From Hormiphora californensis (Eukaryota; Ctenophora; Tentaculata; Cydippida; Pleurobrachiidae), in assembly GCA_020137815.1 (NCBI GenBank), contig CM035350.1:8333712-8397711 (forward strand): a stretch of DNA of 64,000 nt, read 5' to 3'. The translations under genes were made by a program, and so were the position numbers. Shown here piece by piece: positions 1 to 11,721 of the stretch. A model generated the notes under the pieces. That model did not search any database, was not told the origin of the DNA, and saw nothing but the letters and a program-made list of their open reading frames with translations. Each line of letters opens with the position of its first letter. Position 1 is the first letter of the stretch.

Positions 1-3000
1 AAGAAAGGATCACGCGGGAACTCGAGCGAGAGAGGAGAACTCTCTTCCTCCTCTCGTTTACATTTCAGAGGAACACCACCAAACCAAACCTGCCACTGGG
101 GACCTTGTCAGGGTAACGAAAGAGAGAAAACACACCTGGGAAACCTTCTTAGGGGAATATAGCAGGGTGTGAGGGGGAATTACAGGGGGGAGGAAGTACT
201 TCAAACAGTCAAAAAGCTGATCACACTCAAACTAATTCTCACTCACTAAAACTCACTCACTCTTTAACACATTGATGCACTAACCATATCAAATACATAT
301 AGATACATTATATCGTAGAATAGTTTGTGTATCGCATCTCCGGCTCGCCCTTGTACTGTTCAATTTGCAACTTTTGCAGCTAAACCGGTGTTAAAATAGC
401 TGCAAAGTTTCCTTGTTGCACAGTAGTAGTATTGTAGTAATGTTGTACTGTAGTTTAATGTTAGCTGTTAGTTCCCCATTAGAGTGATTGCGTGTACAAA
501 TCACACGCTCTCACTCTCTCGTCTCGTACTGGGGGAGAGTTATAAAGAGAGAGAGAGAGATCTAAGAGAGTTGCTCTCTCTCTCTATCTATCTCTTCCGT
601 TTACTGTTGCACACGCATGCACACTGTCAGAAGCCTACTAAGCAATATCTTTCTCTCCTCTTGGACACACACATCATCACTATCTTACATCTCTCAGTTG
701 CTCTTATCCAATGCCCACTGTCTCAAGCGATAGGACAGGGACATGGATAGTATTGTGAAGCCACGGTTCCATTATAAAATCGTAAATATAATTATATATA
801 ATAGTGTTACAACATTGTTATACGTGTCTACTAAAGGGAGGTAGAACGAACACAAATAAGGGGGAATTCACAAACTCAAATCAAACTCTAATCATCAATA
901 ACTCTTCAAACTTAGGTAGTGTGTAGCAGATTACAAATTCAAGGATATATATCAAGTGTTTCGAGGATATCAGACATTCCTATGTGTGGGGTAGTTCAAC
1001 TTGTGTGGATATATTTGAAAGCTAACTTATAGATCCTACGGTTAAAAATCTCAAAGCAGATAGTATAGAATTATATTATTATATGCGGGTATATTATACG
1101 GTATAGTGTTAGCAGGGGAGGGTAAAGCCAACCAGGAGCTATATCTCAGTTTCAGGGCAACCAAAATCCAGAAGTTGAACCGGGTCCACTCACGGGTCAG
1201 GGTTCAACATCTGGGAGGCCGTTCCGTTCACTGGGCCCATGATACGGCTACATGGTTGGCAAAACCCGACCCTACTTGATATATATATAATTATACGTAT
1301 ATAAAAGAGAAAATATATATATAATTACTCCAGTCTTGTAAAAAGTTTGGTAAATCTAAGGCACGTGAGAATTCCGAAACAAACAAGGGTGTGTAGGATC
1401 AGGGAAATACATAGAAGCTAGACAACTAAATAACTCAACTGTTCTTAGCGTGGCCTCTGTTGACAATTAAAGAGCTAATTAATTTTGAAATTAAAGCATT
1501 TTTTTCGGATAAAAAAGACGAACAAGCTATCTCTAATTGTCAAGATGAAGAGGCTAATTTTTCGTCATATCACAGCCACGTTTCGTTTCTGGTTGAAGGT
1601 GCGGTCCAAAGCCACGGTTGCCCCAGGAAGTCACCACACCCAAACTCCACTCCGAGTGGGAGTAGAGATCTGGTGGGTGACACCCACAGCGGCTTCAAGG
1701 ACCACACAACCAGATACTGTAACCATTGTGCGGGTGTCGGGGGAGAATTGAAGTTTTGGAGAGTTTGACACCCCACAAGGCCAGTGACCACATCAGAAAA
1801 AACCGCTGTCAGTTTATATAAATATATATATACGTGTACTGTGTGCACACATTTATCATGCTCATACACATGTCTACAATAAGGCTTTCTCTCTTTCCTG
1901 GTAACCATGGCTTCACGACTATATATCTTTTCAAGCGAGCTCCGTTATCTCCATCTCTATCTCTTCCTCTCTTCCTTTGTCGTTATGTCTCTGTGTCCGT
2001 TTGCTGTTGGTCGTTCAGATGTAGAATGTGCAGTCATAGGTCTGCAGTCTGTACGTATATAACAGTGTTGTAGGAGAAACCTTACTAACTCTCATCATCT
2101 AGTACTGCAGAGCAGTATATATTTATGGGGAGATGCCGAGATGCACACACTCAGATATTCAGATGATATATATATTTAAATTCACACACACACACAAACA
2201 GAATTTCTATCATCTATAGTGAAAAGAGAGCTATCTCCGTCTCTTATATATTGACTCATCTCGTTGAGCTGCTCGGTGTGTATAATATCACGGGGGTGTG
2301 CGTTTCATGTTGCTGTCTGTGGGTCAGGATTTGTCAGCTTAACATTACGATTACACATTATAAAATTATACCAATTTATTTTTCCACTTTTTAAAGAAAG
2401 GTACATAAAGATATATAACGGGGGGAGTTATCTACCTCTCTGCGATCTGACTGGTTGAAGTTATACCTTGTTACAAACATACCTTTAACCGGGGGAGGGA
2501 TAAGTTTTGAGAAATGCCCTGACAAGGCTTAGCAGCACGGTGTTGGTCGGTGACTTGAGGCGTGAGGCCCAACCGAAAGACCTGTGGCCCAATAGCGGCG
2601 AACGCCACTACAGATCTAACAGCCAGACACACTCACCCTTCGCCCGATATTTCACAAGAGGGAGGGAAGAGAGTCTCAGTCTCACACGTCGTTCCCAGCA
2701 GCATCCTCTCTCCCAAGCCCCAATATATATAACTCACCTGTCACCCAACTACGCGATGATGCTTTGAAGACACGAAGAAAGTTAATCGATTGTTGCCCGC
2801 TTGTTGTCAAAATTTGAACAGAGGATTAGGGACGTTAAATATTACCGAAATCAATTTGGGGATAGAGGAGGAGGATAAATTGTTGTAGGTGCTATGCCGA
2901 ATCAATCGGGATTCGGTAGTTGTACAGTGCTGCGTTAGAGAGAGATATAGAGATAGTTAGAGAGAAATATATAAAGTTTATTGATTGTATACTTTATTTA

Positions 3001-3318
3001 TTAGCCGTGCCATTAGCTTCTATCAGCTGCTATAAGGTGAGGTGTGCTGTGGTTTGTGTGATAAACAAAGGGGGCATATTACACATGTGACAATCTTGGG
3101 TTGATCTAACATACACACACACACACACACATGGATCATAGTTGTATACGTGGTATATATTGTTGACAGGGACACCTTACAATTCAGAAGTAAAAAAGGT
3201 AGGTTCAGTATCTCATAAAAAACCGAAGACAGTGTTCACACGCTAGATCTATAGAGATAGAGCTAGATATTAGTGCCTAGAACTATCACATAACGGCGTT
3301 GTACACCTTAACATAGCG
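1..3318. other. Intergenic, no confident gene
   Basis: This stretch lies downstream of the first G-alpha gene. It is AT-rich with short CA, TA and GA runs. I found open frames of 60-110 codons (for example 1485-1751 plus and 1570-1908 minus) but none has a recognisable domain or clear splice structure. The only structured item seen is the folded segment at 1118-1268, listed separately. Confidence 0.5.
1118..1268. other. Candidate folded RNA or small inverted-repeat element
   Basis: An outer stem can form between GCCAACCA (1127-1134) and TGGTTGGC (1253-1260), with GGGT and ACCC just outside it. Inside are two more hairpins: 1168-1214, where CCAGA pairs with TCTGG and GTTGAACC with GGTTCAAC, and 1218-1248, where GCCGT pairs with ACGGC. 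The result is a closed multi-branched fold of about 150 nt. It matches no RNA family I recognise. It could equally be a short MITE. Confidence 0.35.
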
Positions 3319-4401
3319 TTAAAACAGTCCACAGTCTTTGAGGTTGTTTTTGATGATAACATCCGTTACTGCATCGAACACGAACTGAATGTTGCCCGTG
3401 TCCGTCGCACACGTGAAATGGGTGTAAACCTCTTTCCCCTCTTTTCGGTTAAGTGCCTCGAACTTCAGCTGAATGTACTGAGCGGCCTCGCTGTAGGAAT
3501 TGGGACCGGTATACTCGGGGAAGCATCGTGTCAGCGGTGATTTTGATATCTTAACCTCGAACAAGTCCATTTTGTTAAGGAAGAGAATAATTGAGGTCTC
3601 CGTAAACCACTTGTTGTTGCATATCGAATCAAATAGCTTCATGCTCTCGTGCATACGGTTTACAGACACATCCTCAGCCAACTTTAGATCGTATGCATTG
3701 AGGGAAGAACAGAAAATGATGGCCGTTACCCCCTCAAAGCAATGGATCCACTTCCTCCGCTCAGACCGCTGCCCACCAACATCGAACATACAAAACTGTA
3801 GTTCTTTGTGACCGAACTTTTGCTCTACAATGCCTATAGTCCGAACACGAGACCTCAGCACATCTTGCTCGTTAGGCAGGAAATCAGGCATGAAAACCCT
3901 ATCAAGATCGTCAAGGTAATACTGTGCAGAATCATTTAGATGGTACTCGTTAGACCTGTTAAAGCACTCCTTGATATCCGGGTCCTCCCATAGCCGTTTG
4001 ATAAGATCCTGAGCCTCCTCGGACAAAAACATAGTAACCCCCATCATCTCCTCGCCATATTGGCAAAGCCGGTGGGTGTCCGCTGCACGGGCCGAGTCCC
4101 TGATCTCAATTGGTGGCAAAATACTGGAGCATGCCTGGATGATACTGATCATAGACCGCAAGATGTTATCGTTAATGATTGGTATGTAAGACCTCCGCTC
4201 CTCATCACTGTACCCACTTTTATGAATGATGTTCATTTGTTTCACGATGGTCGATTTCCCAGACTCGCCCGCCCCTAGCAGCAACAACTTGACCTCTCGG
4301 GCAGCACGCTCCCCATCGAACCTCAGCTGGCGATCGAGTGCCTTGCTGCGCTCGATGGCATTCCGATCCGCACCCTCTAGGGCGGATACTGCACAGCCCA
4401 T
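3319..4401 (-). CDS. G protein alpha subunit, Gi class (copy 1)
   Basis: A single intronless ORF encodes 360 residues, the usual length of a G-alpha. It binds and hydrolyses GTP and couples seven-transmembrane receptors to effectors at the inner plasma membrane. The N-terminus MGC supplies a myristoylation glycine and a palmitoylation cysteine. The P-loop GAGESGKS is at residues 43-50. DVGGQ (switch II), NKMD and TCAT (guanine recognition) follow in order. The C-terminus NNLKDCGLF is the Gi-class tail, with cysteine at -4, the known pertussis-toxin acceptor. The call rests on motifs and full length. Animal Gi genes usually have several introns, so a single-exon copy suggests an old retrocopy or lineage-specific intron loss. 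A second intronless copy lies 1.6 kb upstream on the same strand. Confidence 0.96.
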   Translation of the reverse strand: MGCAVSALEGADRNAIERSKALDRQLRFDGERAAREVKLLLLGAGESGKSTIVKQMNIIHKSGYSDEERRSYIPIINDNILRSMISIIQACSSILPPIEIRDSARAADTHRLCQYGEEMMGVTMFLSEEAQDLIKRLWEDPDIKECFNRSNEYHLNDSAQYYLDDLDRVFMPDFLPNEQDVLRSRVRTIGIVEQKFGHKELQFCMFDVGGQRSERRKWIHCFEGVTAIIFCSSLNAYDLKLAEDVSVNRMHESMKLFDSICNNKWFTETSIILFLNKMDLFEVKISKSPLTRCFPEYTGPNSYSEAAQYIQLKFEALNRKEGKEVYTHFTCATDTGNIQFVFDAVTDVIIKNNLKDCGLF

Positions 4402-6035
4402 TAAGAGAAGTTACAATTGCTACAATGAAACCACGACTACCATTAACCTGTGTTAGAGCTACACGTTACGCACAAAGAGAGGTAGTGGGGAGAGAGGGGG
4501 AACACCAAGACGGTGTTTTGAGTAAAACAAGGGTACATTCAAATTCGTTAATGCACAGTATTGATAAGTTTGGTCTCTTTTACTCTCGGTTTCAGTTATT
4601 GCATAGTGTTCTCGCACAGTTCACCTTCCGTTATATAATATCATCATATATCACAGCTGATATATCACACAGCTCTCCTAGTATTGTTCACCACAGTTAT
4701 TTTCGGATCTAACCACTTATTTCTATGTTCTGTTTCTACAAGTAACACTCTTATTCTACATGTATAACAATTACCGTTCAGGTCCTTTACCATATCATAT
4801 ATATATGTCAAAACACACATACAGCGGTATAGGTAAAGACGTAATAATGGGAACACAAACAGCTATTACGGACAACGAGCATCTGAAATCGAGATGTTGA
4901 GGATGATACGTATATAATATATTTATAAATATATGTATATATCGGAATATATTCATCAAAAGCAGTGTGGTGATTGGATGATGATTGTTGGTGAGTGCCG
5001 GGGTGAGTGCATGGAACTTAGCACAGATTCAGCACAGCAAAGACTGCGACATAGACCGGTAGGGATGGTGGGGTTGGGAGAGGGTAAGGGTTTCGGGTGT
5101 TACCTGGTAATTCGGTTTTAAAAGCGGTATAATTTTGGAAGAGAGGGTTATTGCCGTGTCGGATAACGATAGAGAGAGAGTTGTGTCAGGCAACAATTGA
5201 TTGTAGACTTTCTTGTATTACGTACTACTATGCCAGCGGAAACGTGTTCTGCTCCCAACGGACAGTCAGGAAAAAATTGTAGGCAGAAAGAAGGCGAAAT
5301 GAGCTGTTGAAACACCACAGAAGTGTGTCCATCTCTCTGGCGGGATGTAGTTCTTCTTGTTAAAGAAATAGGACCCCCTTGACCGCACACACGGGAAGAG
5401 AATAAAGTTTCAGGGAGTTCTCCTTCTTCAACTTGACACATCCTTCCCTCTCACACACACACACACACGGACTCACACACGAAGACACACACTTATTCAC
5501 TCTCTCACATTTACACACACACTCAGTTCTGGAGTCAGTTAATATCATATACATGTATATCTTGGTGATGAACTGTGATCACACTTACTAGCCTAGTCGG
5601 TAGATCGTCACACTCTCTATATATCATAGTGAGGGGGTGGTATAACATGCGACAACAACAACAACCTGTGTTTATGGCCAGCTCGCATGGAGATAGGAGA
5701 GAGAGAAATACACCGGCAACATCGGCATGGGCGCAACAGTTCATGTGTGTTTCCAACAGCGGTTAAAAGAAGGGCTATTCTATGTTTTTCAGAGATAGAG
5801 AGAGACAGAGCTGACCTCAGTGTGTTGAACAGCCAAAGAGAACGGCCGCTGTGCCACCCAGAACTTCCCCTCAAAGAGTTGAAGGGCTGGTAGACACCGC
5901 GGACCGCACGCTTGTATCATCTAGCTTCTTGAAAAGGCTTAAACCGAGCAATATGGTCTACATGTCTTGAGCAGGCACAGTGTTAGCCCTAAAGCCCTAA
6001 AAAACAAACTCTTACCTACAAAGATCACGAATGCT
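4402..6035. other. Spacer between the two G-alpha genes
   Basis: No coding exon was recognised. The stretch holds CA-rich simple sequence around 5440-5530 and short GA runs. It must contain the 5' UTR and promoter of the downstream copy and the 3' UTR of the upstream copy, but I could not place either. Confidence 0.45.
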
Positions 6036-7103
6036 TTAAAACAGTCCACAGTCTTTGAGGTTGTTTTTGATGATAACATCCGTTACTGCATCGAACACGA
6101 ACTGAATGTTGCCCGTGTCCGTTGCCTGCGTGAAGTGAGTGTAAATCTCCTTGTCCTCTGCCTTGTTTAGGTTCTCAAACTGCGCCTGGATGTAGTTGGC
6201 CGCCTCCGCATACTCGTCCGCTCCACAGTACTCCGGGAAGCACACTTTCAGGGAGGAACGGATAATTTTCTCCTCAAAAAGATCCTTCTTGTTGAGGAAC
6301 AGAATAATAGATGTATCCAGGAACCACTTGTTGTTACATATCGAATCAAATAGCTTCATGCTCTCGTGCATACGGTTTGTTTGGTCATCCTCCGCTAAAA
6401 CCAGATCATACGCACTCAATGAGGCACAGAAAATAATGGCCGTTACCCCCTCAAAGCAATGGATCCACTTCCTTCGCTCAGACCGCTGCCCTCCCACGTC
6501 GTACATACGAAAGTGAAGATCCTTGAACGAGAAGTTCTCCTCCACAATACCAGTAGTTTGAACTCGACACCTGAGCACATCCTGCTCATCCGGAATAAAG
6601 TCGGGTCCACAGATCCTATCAATGGCGTCTAGGTAATACTTGGCGCTGTCCATCAGTTGGTACTCATTGGAGCGCCGGAAACAAGCTTGCACTCCCTCGT
6701 CCACCCAGAGCCGCTTCATGACATCGGGAGCTCCTTCAGGGAGCTGAGTGGCGGAGGTGTCGAGAAGATCGTAACCAACCAACTTGTCCGCATCGGCCTG
6801 TCTGGCGGGGTCCCCGAAACTAACGTTCGGGGTGATGGAATTCATGGCCTGAACAATGTTAGTGAGGGAGACCAGGGCGTTATTGAGGATCACATTGATG
6901 AACTTCTTCCTAGAATCCTCACTGTAACCATCCTTGTGAATGATGGTCATCTGTTTCACGATGGTCGACTTGCCTGACTCACCAGCCCCAAGGAGCAGAA
7001 GCTTGACCTCACGTTGAGATTTCTCATGGTCTTCTTTCAGCTGCCTGTCAAGCTGCCTGCTCCGCTCTTTTTCAGCTGTGTCGGAAGACCCACAACATCC
7101 CAT
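6036..7103 (-). CDS. G protein alpha subunit, Gi class (copy 2)
   Basis: This is a single intronless ORF of 355 residues. I chose the ATG at 7101-7103, because it gives MGCC with the expected acylation sites; the upstream in-frame codon at 7113-7115 is TTG. The P-loop GAGESGKS is at residues 39-46, followed by DVGGQ, NKKD and TQAT. The C-terminus NNLKDCGLF is identical to copy 1 and of Gi class. The protein differs from copy 1 over much of the helical domain. However, the last 85 or so bases of the two genes and some internal blocks match base for base, which points to gene conversion. The role is receptor-coupled GTP switching at the plasma membrane. Confidence 0.96.
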   Translation of the reverse strand: MGCCGSSDTAEKERSRQLDRQLKEDHEKSQREVKLLLLGAGESGKSTIVKQMTIIHKDGYSEDSRKKFINVILNNALVSLTNIVQAMNSITPNVSFGDPARQADADKLVGYDLLDTSATQLPEGAPDVMKRLWVDEGVQACFRRSNEYQLMDSAKYYLDAIDRICGPDFIPDEQDVLRCRVQTTGIVEENFSFKDLHFRMYDVGGQRSERRKWIHCFEGVTAIIFCASLSAYDLVLAEDDQTNRMHESMKLFDSICNNKWFLDTSIILFLNKKDLFEEKIIRSSLKVCFPEYCGADEYAEAANYIQAQFENLNKAEDKEIYTHFTQATDTGNIQFVFDAVTDVIIKNNLKDCGLF

Positions 7104-8786
7104 TGTGGAGTGCAAACTTTAGCAGTATTCTTTTATCAGTCTTCCCACATGACCCATTTACTAGAGGGGATAATACATGGGTTAGAAACTAATGATATAC
7201 AGGAAATAAATACAGAGACGGTGAAGAAAGTTAAAAATTCGGGGAAATCATTATGTTCGATAGAAATAGCTAAATAATTAGAACGAAATGAATACTGAGT
7301 AATGCGAGATACTTGTTTCTAAAAAGAGAGGCCGCGAGAGGGGTAGAGTGCAACCGAGAGAAGAGAGAGAGATATATAATAGTGGTTATAACATAGCTAG
7401 TTGACTATTGCGGCAACGTACTATACTTTCACACACTCGTACACACAGACCTGGATCCAGGTGCTAAACAAAAAACGCTTTATAAAACTATCGGCCTGAC
7501 GTAAAGCGAAACTTCGGCTAGTTCAAAGAACTAAATGGTGAAATGGAGAAATGTAAATTGACAAGGTTCGGCTAATTAGGCAAAAGAAACCCACGCACAA
7601 ATGCCAAAAATATAACACCGAAATTATCAACAGACTTTTGATTCTGTAGCTCATACTGCATTTTAAACTGCTCACTGCTGTGAGAGTTCGGCAGATCAAG
7701 CTTTTGTTTGCCATATATCTAAAATTGACCATCTGACCGCAGACAGACGACGGTCTTTGGTTCTGGTAATCAAAACTAATGCCCAATGATGAGAGAAGAC
7801 GTAACGGAGCAGCCGAACAAGCTTGGCGCTAGCCTGATATTCGATAGCTTTTCGGAAATCACACTGTTATAGCAGAGTCCAGAGATGCATCATGATGCAC
7901 CTAGAGCTCTATAGAGAGCACTTTGGCAAAATTATCTCTGGCAACCAAATGCAAGGGGTCGGAAGACCAGTTGATTGCGGTTGACAAAACAATTTAATCA
8001 AGGAAATGACCACCATTTGATTAATATCAACGGTAAAGTGGTATGAATTTTCTCAAAATGCACACAAATCACTAGGGGCCTTGAATTGTGGGGAGCACGG
8101 AAACAGTGCCTCCCGCATGTTAAGAAGTCGTTACTAGAGCAAATTTTACACAGGGTGAATATGGATGATGGTCCGTGGTATGAATTAGAATTAGAATTAG
8201 ATAATTGTAATTTACGAGAACCCTCAACCCCACACATCACTGTTGTACAAAATAAATCCACAAAAATGAGATCAAATAAAAGAACTTTGCCTGTTGAGTG
8301 TTGGGATGGCTCATTGCGGTTTCATGCAAGGCGGTTTTTAGATTCAGGAATCAGGAACACCATTTTAAAAGTTAAAGCTTGGTGTACGCTTAGTGCACGT
8401 TTAAGGCTTTCTCGCTGTGTACAATTGTGTTGAAAATTAACATACGCTGTGCGGGCCGCGGGGGAAGGCACGCAGGGCGCATGAACCACAGCAGACAGCT
8501 ACGGGGGGCGAAGTTTAACTTTTGTAAAAATCCTGGAGCTGCAGCTCACTCGAAGCAACTCAGCTCAGTTTTACGTTAAGCCGCGCACTTAAAGCTGCGC
8601 AGTATGCAAAATAATTCGCGTGTTACATTATCAGCGTTTTATTGCATCGTAAAAAGTCCATTTCAAATAACGCGACCAGCACCAACCGGTTTAAAACGAA
8701 GTTGCAGTTTTCTGTTTTTCCAAGTCCCAAAGGGCCAGCGTTAAAATCTGGGTGTCTCGTGGGTGTCTCGTGAGTGCTCTGTGCGG

Positions 8787-8832
8787 TTTTTAGGGTTAGG
8801 GCTAAAGTAGGGTTAGGGTTTGGGTTTAGGCC
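8787..8832 (+). repeat. Degenerate telomere-like TTAGGG run
   Basis: Several imperfect copies of TTAGGG/TAGGGTT lie together here, and a second small cluster is at 9337-9370. They are short, degenerate and interstitial, and sit inside repeat-rich DNA. They are probably part of a dispersed element rather than a chromosome end. Confidence 0.5.
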
Positions 8833-8904
8833 TTGATATTTTCTAAAGTCCAATTTTTTTATTTAAGTGACAGGCCGCAGCGCATCAAAATGCAGCGCTT
8901 GAAA

Positions 8905-9025
8905 TCGATTTCCGGTTCCTGATAAGCTAGCGACTTTTTCTTGGTGCCATTGGAAAGATAAAAATTTTTTCTTTCCAACGCAACCAAGATCAAGTCTTTA
9001 TCTTATCAGGAACCGGAGATATGGC
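8905..9025. mobile_element. Small inverted-repeat element with CCTGATAAG ends
   Basis: TTTCCGGTTCCTGATAAG near 8910 is matched in reverse by CTTATCAGGAACCGGAGA near 9002-9019. The centre carries two facing A-rich blocks that also pair. A related but diverged unit occurs at about 47610-47740, so this is a dispersed family, likely a MITE. Confidence 0.55.
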
Positions 9026-9432
9026 CAATTAACCAATTGAGTGCGCGGCGGCCTGTCGCTTAAATAAAAATTCGACTATACCAGATAATTGAGAAACTTT
9101 GAATTAGCCAGAACGGTTAAGTGGTTTGGCGGTTAGAGCCATTTATTGAATCAACTTTTTTGGAAGCGCGCACCTGTAAACGGGCCACGAAACACCCAGA
9201 TCGTAACGGCGCCCCTTGAAAAGGGCTGCCTTATCCCGTGCTTCCAACAAAAGCACCGGAAACGGTGCGGCCACGGGGAAGTGGAAATGTTAAGATCTGG
9301 GTTTTTTAATGTCATCACTCGGCGCTCACTGTTTTGTAGGGTTAGGTCTAAAGTAGGGTTAAGGTTAGGGGCGGGATTCGTTCATAAGATTTCTATAAGA
9401 TCATCATAAGAGCGGACGACGATAGTACCCTG

Positions 9433-9615
9433 TTGGAAGAGAAAATACACTGTAGCCTCAAGCTTCGACACAATGTTACTAAACGTGGTATCTCTATAGC
9501 TGGTCCAGTCGTATGGAACAGTCTACCACGACTCCTAAGAGAATCAGCCTCTGTTGCAGAGTTCAAAAAGTACCTGAAACATCATCTATTTATTGAAAGT
9601 TTCGGTTGTTCTTAG
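9433..9615 (+). pseudogene. Non-LTR retrotransposon tail (reverse-transcriptase C-terminus)
   Basis: This frame encodes a fragment with the pattern GPVVWNSLP, then EFKKYLKHHLF and IESFG before a stop. That is the usual C-terminal end of LINE reverse-transcriptase polyproteins (W-N-x-LP, then F-K-x-x-L). The 52790-54061 element ends with the same F-I-E-x-F-G pattern. No catalytic domain remains, so it is a dead 5'-truncated copy. Confidence 0.6.
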
Positions 9616-10164
9616 GAGTGGTTAGTCGGTCATTGAAATCTACCTGCCTTCTGAATTTCCCTCTTATTTCTACATTTCCTGGGTTCTGAGTTCCTATGGC
9701 TACTACTGGTTTTCCTGGGTTTCTACTGGGTTCCTTTGCAATGGTTACTACCGGTTTTCTTTGGTTTCTACTTGCTTCCTTGGTTTCCTGGGTCATCTTG
9801 GTATGTCTGACGTCTGCACAGCACCATCTTTCCAGCACCTGCACACCCTCATCCTTTCCAGGGCACCATTTTCCATTAAGCTGTGCAGTGTATCCTTGTC
9901 CTCCTCCAGGCCACAGCTTCTAATTCTCTAAATTGCGTATCTCCTGTCTGGCTTCCGTTGGAACTACACATGGTCTGCCTCCCTTGCTTGGTCCTTTCCT
10001 GGGTTCCCGTGTCCTGTGTCACCTATCACTACTCGGTATTCATTGCCACCACGCCCTAATGGCTTATGCACTGGTCTAAATTCCAGACTTCCACTCCCTT
10101 CCATCCCACTATACCTATGTCCTACTACACCTACTACATTCCTTCCTACATCTACATTCCTTCG

Positions 10165-10549
10165 GCAGGTGAGTAGAACTTCGCTCCTAATAAAAGGCTG
10201 CAATAAAAGGCTGCAATAAAAGGCTGCAGAAAAAGGCTGCAATAAAAGGCTGCAATAAAAGGCTGCAATAAAAGGCTGCAGAAAAAGGCTGCAATAAAAG
10301 GCTGCAATAAAAGGCTGCAGAAAAAGGCTGCAATAAAAGGCTGCAATAAAAGGCTGCAGAAAAAGGCTGCAATAAAAGGCTGCAATAAAAGGCTGCAATA
10401 AAAGGCTGCAATAAAAGGCTGCAGAAAAAGGCTGCAATAAAAGGCTGCAATAAAAGGCTGCAATAAAAGGCTGCACTAAAAGGCTGCAAGGGATCACGTA
10501 TCCAACTAGACTAAAGCGGGGGATATACCGAATCGTCCTCCCCTAATAG
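10165..10549 (+). repeat. 13-bp satellite arm (AATAAAAGGCTGC units)
   Basis: About twenty tandem copies of a 13-bp unit, AATAAAAGGCTGC with an AGAAAAAGGCTGC variant, are preceded by GCAGGTGAGTAGAACTTCGC and followed by GGATCACGTATCCAAC. The same leader, array and trailer form the two inverted ends of the element at 13050-14014. This is therefore a solo arm or a deleted copy of that element. Long ORFs across it are artefacts of a repeat unit without stops. Confidence 0.8.
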
Positions 10550-11084
10550 TATTTTAGGTTCTTTGTGTGTATTTTGTTTAAACGTATCTTGGCCTTTCGA
10601 GTTTGTGTAGAGTTGAGTAGATGAGGTTGCAGACCGGCTGAAAGAGACCGACGAAAGAGGACCATACACTCCGTTTTAAACGTTTTTCTCGATAAAAAAC
10701 TATGCCTTGTATGTCCAGACAATAATATCCACCGAAACAAACTCTGTATCGAAATACACACTCTCAAGGACTGCGTGTTTGAAGGACAGCTAATTTGACT
10801 TTGGTGGTCTGTCGGTGAGTTGATTTGTTGGTCTATTTATTTGTCCCGATGTTTTAGCAACTGTTATGATCGTGTTTTGAATGTTCGTGTTATATGTTCT
10901 TGTTTTGTATGTTCGTGTTTTGTATGTTCGCGTTTATGTTCGTGTTTGTATGTTCGTGTTTTGTTATGCTCGTGTTTGTATCTGTACCACTTTTGAAAGT
11001 GAGCGAGTATGTCAAGCGTAGGCTGTTGGTGCGTGCTCCATTATTTTACACTATAAAGTGGTACATATATATAAATGATTATAT

Positions 11085-11158
11085 TACATTTACATTTACA
11101 TTTACATTTACATTTACATTTACATTTACATTTACATTTACATTTACATTTACATCTT
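11085..11158 (+). repeat. (ACATTT)n hexamer microsatellite
   Basis: About twelve perfect tandem copies of ACATTT are visible. No coding function is expected. Confidence 0.9.
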
Positions 11159-11721
11159 TTTAGTTTTTGGCATGCGCCGCTGTCCCATAGTCAATAGTGT
11201 GCATGTTTTTGACGCTAAGCTACCTTGAGGGGGCAGGGGCCAATTAAACTTTGAATTATCAATTAGCCAAAATGGTTGATTAAGTAGATTGGTGGGTACT
11301 TTTTGGCAGCGTGCTGCGTGAACCTGTAAACAGGCCTTTAAACACCCCGATCGTAACCGGTAACGCAGCCAAACCGTCCAAGAAGATCGCCTTGCAGTCT
11401 AAAATCTAAATGTGTCAATCGTATCCTTCTGACAACCCCTATTGTTCATTGCACTATAGTCCCTGGAAAACGACCAAGGCGGTTCGTTATGTGCGTTACC
11501 GGAAGTTTCAGGAGCATAGCAAGCAGAAAACGCGAGTTACAAGTGATTCCATGCTTCCACTGTGTGCGGCTGGGTTGGTTTTATATGTTGGGGCGCCTTA
11601 ATCTCTCAACGATAGGAATGGCTAAAATTTATATGTCATTGTATTTTTCACGTAATGGATGCCCTGACTATTACATACTCACCTTAAAATAATGTTTAGC
11701 AAGGAATAAAGGGAAGCCATA

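Larger units (their letters stand above)
7104..9432. other. Intergenic, repeat-rich
   Basis: No recognisable gene was found. An ORF at 8086-8433 plus (115 codons) has no domain I know. From about 8450 the DNA is GC-richer and contains telomere-like hexamers, a CCTGATAAG inverted repeat and sequence resembling 11220-11400 and 45770-45920, so it looks like old transposon material. Confidence 0.45.

Noticed and set aside
3500-4712. Plus-strand ORFs of 70-124 codons opposite the first G-alpha gene
   Set aside because: They are antisense shadows of a highly conserved coding sequence and have no domain of their own.
6196-7277. Plus-strand ORFs opposite the second G-alpha gene
   Set aside because: They are antisense shadows, and some mirror the shadows of the first copy.
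8086-8433. 115-codon plus-strand ORF as a gene
   Set aside because: No recognisable motif, no splice context, and surroundings are repeat-like. Left as unassigned DNA.
9964-10497. Three long minus-strand ORFs of a QPFIAAFYCSLLL repeat that look like membrane proteins
   Set aside because: They are produced by the 13-bp satellite, which has no stop codons in these frames. No start, splice or promoter context was seen.
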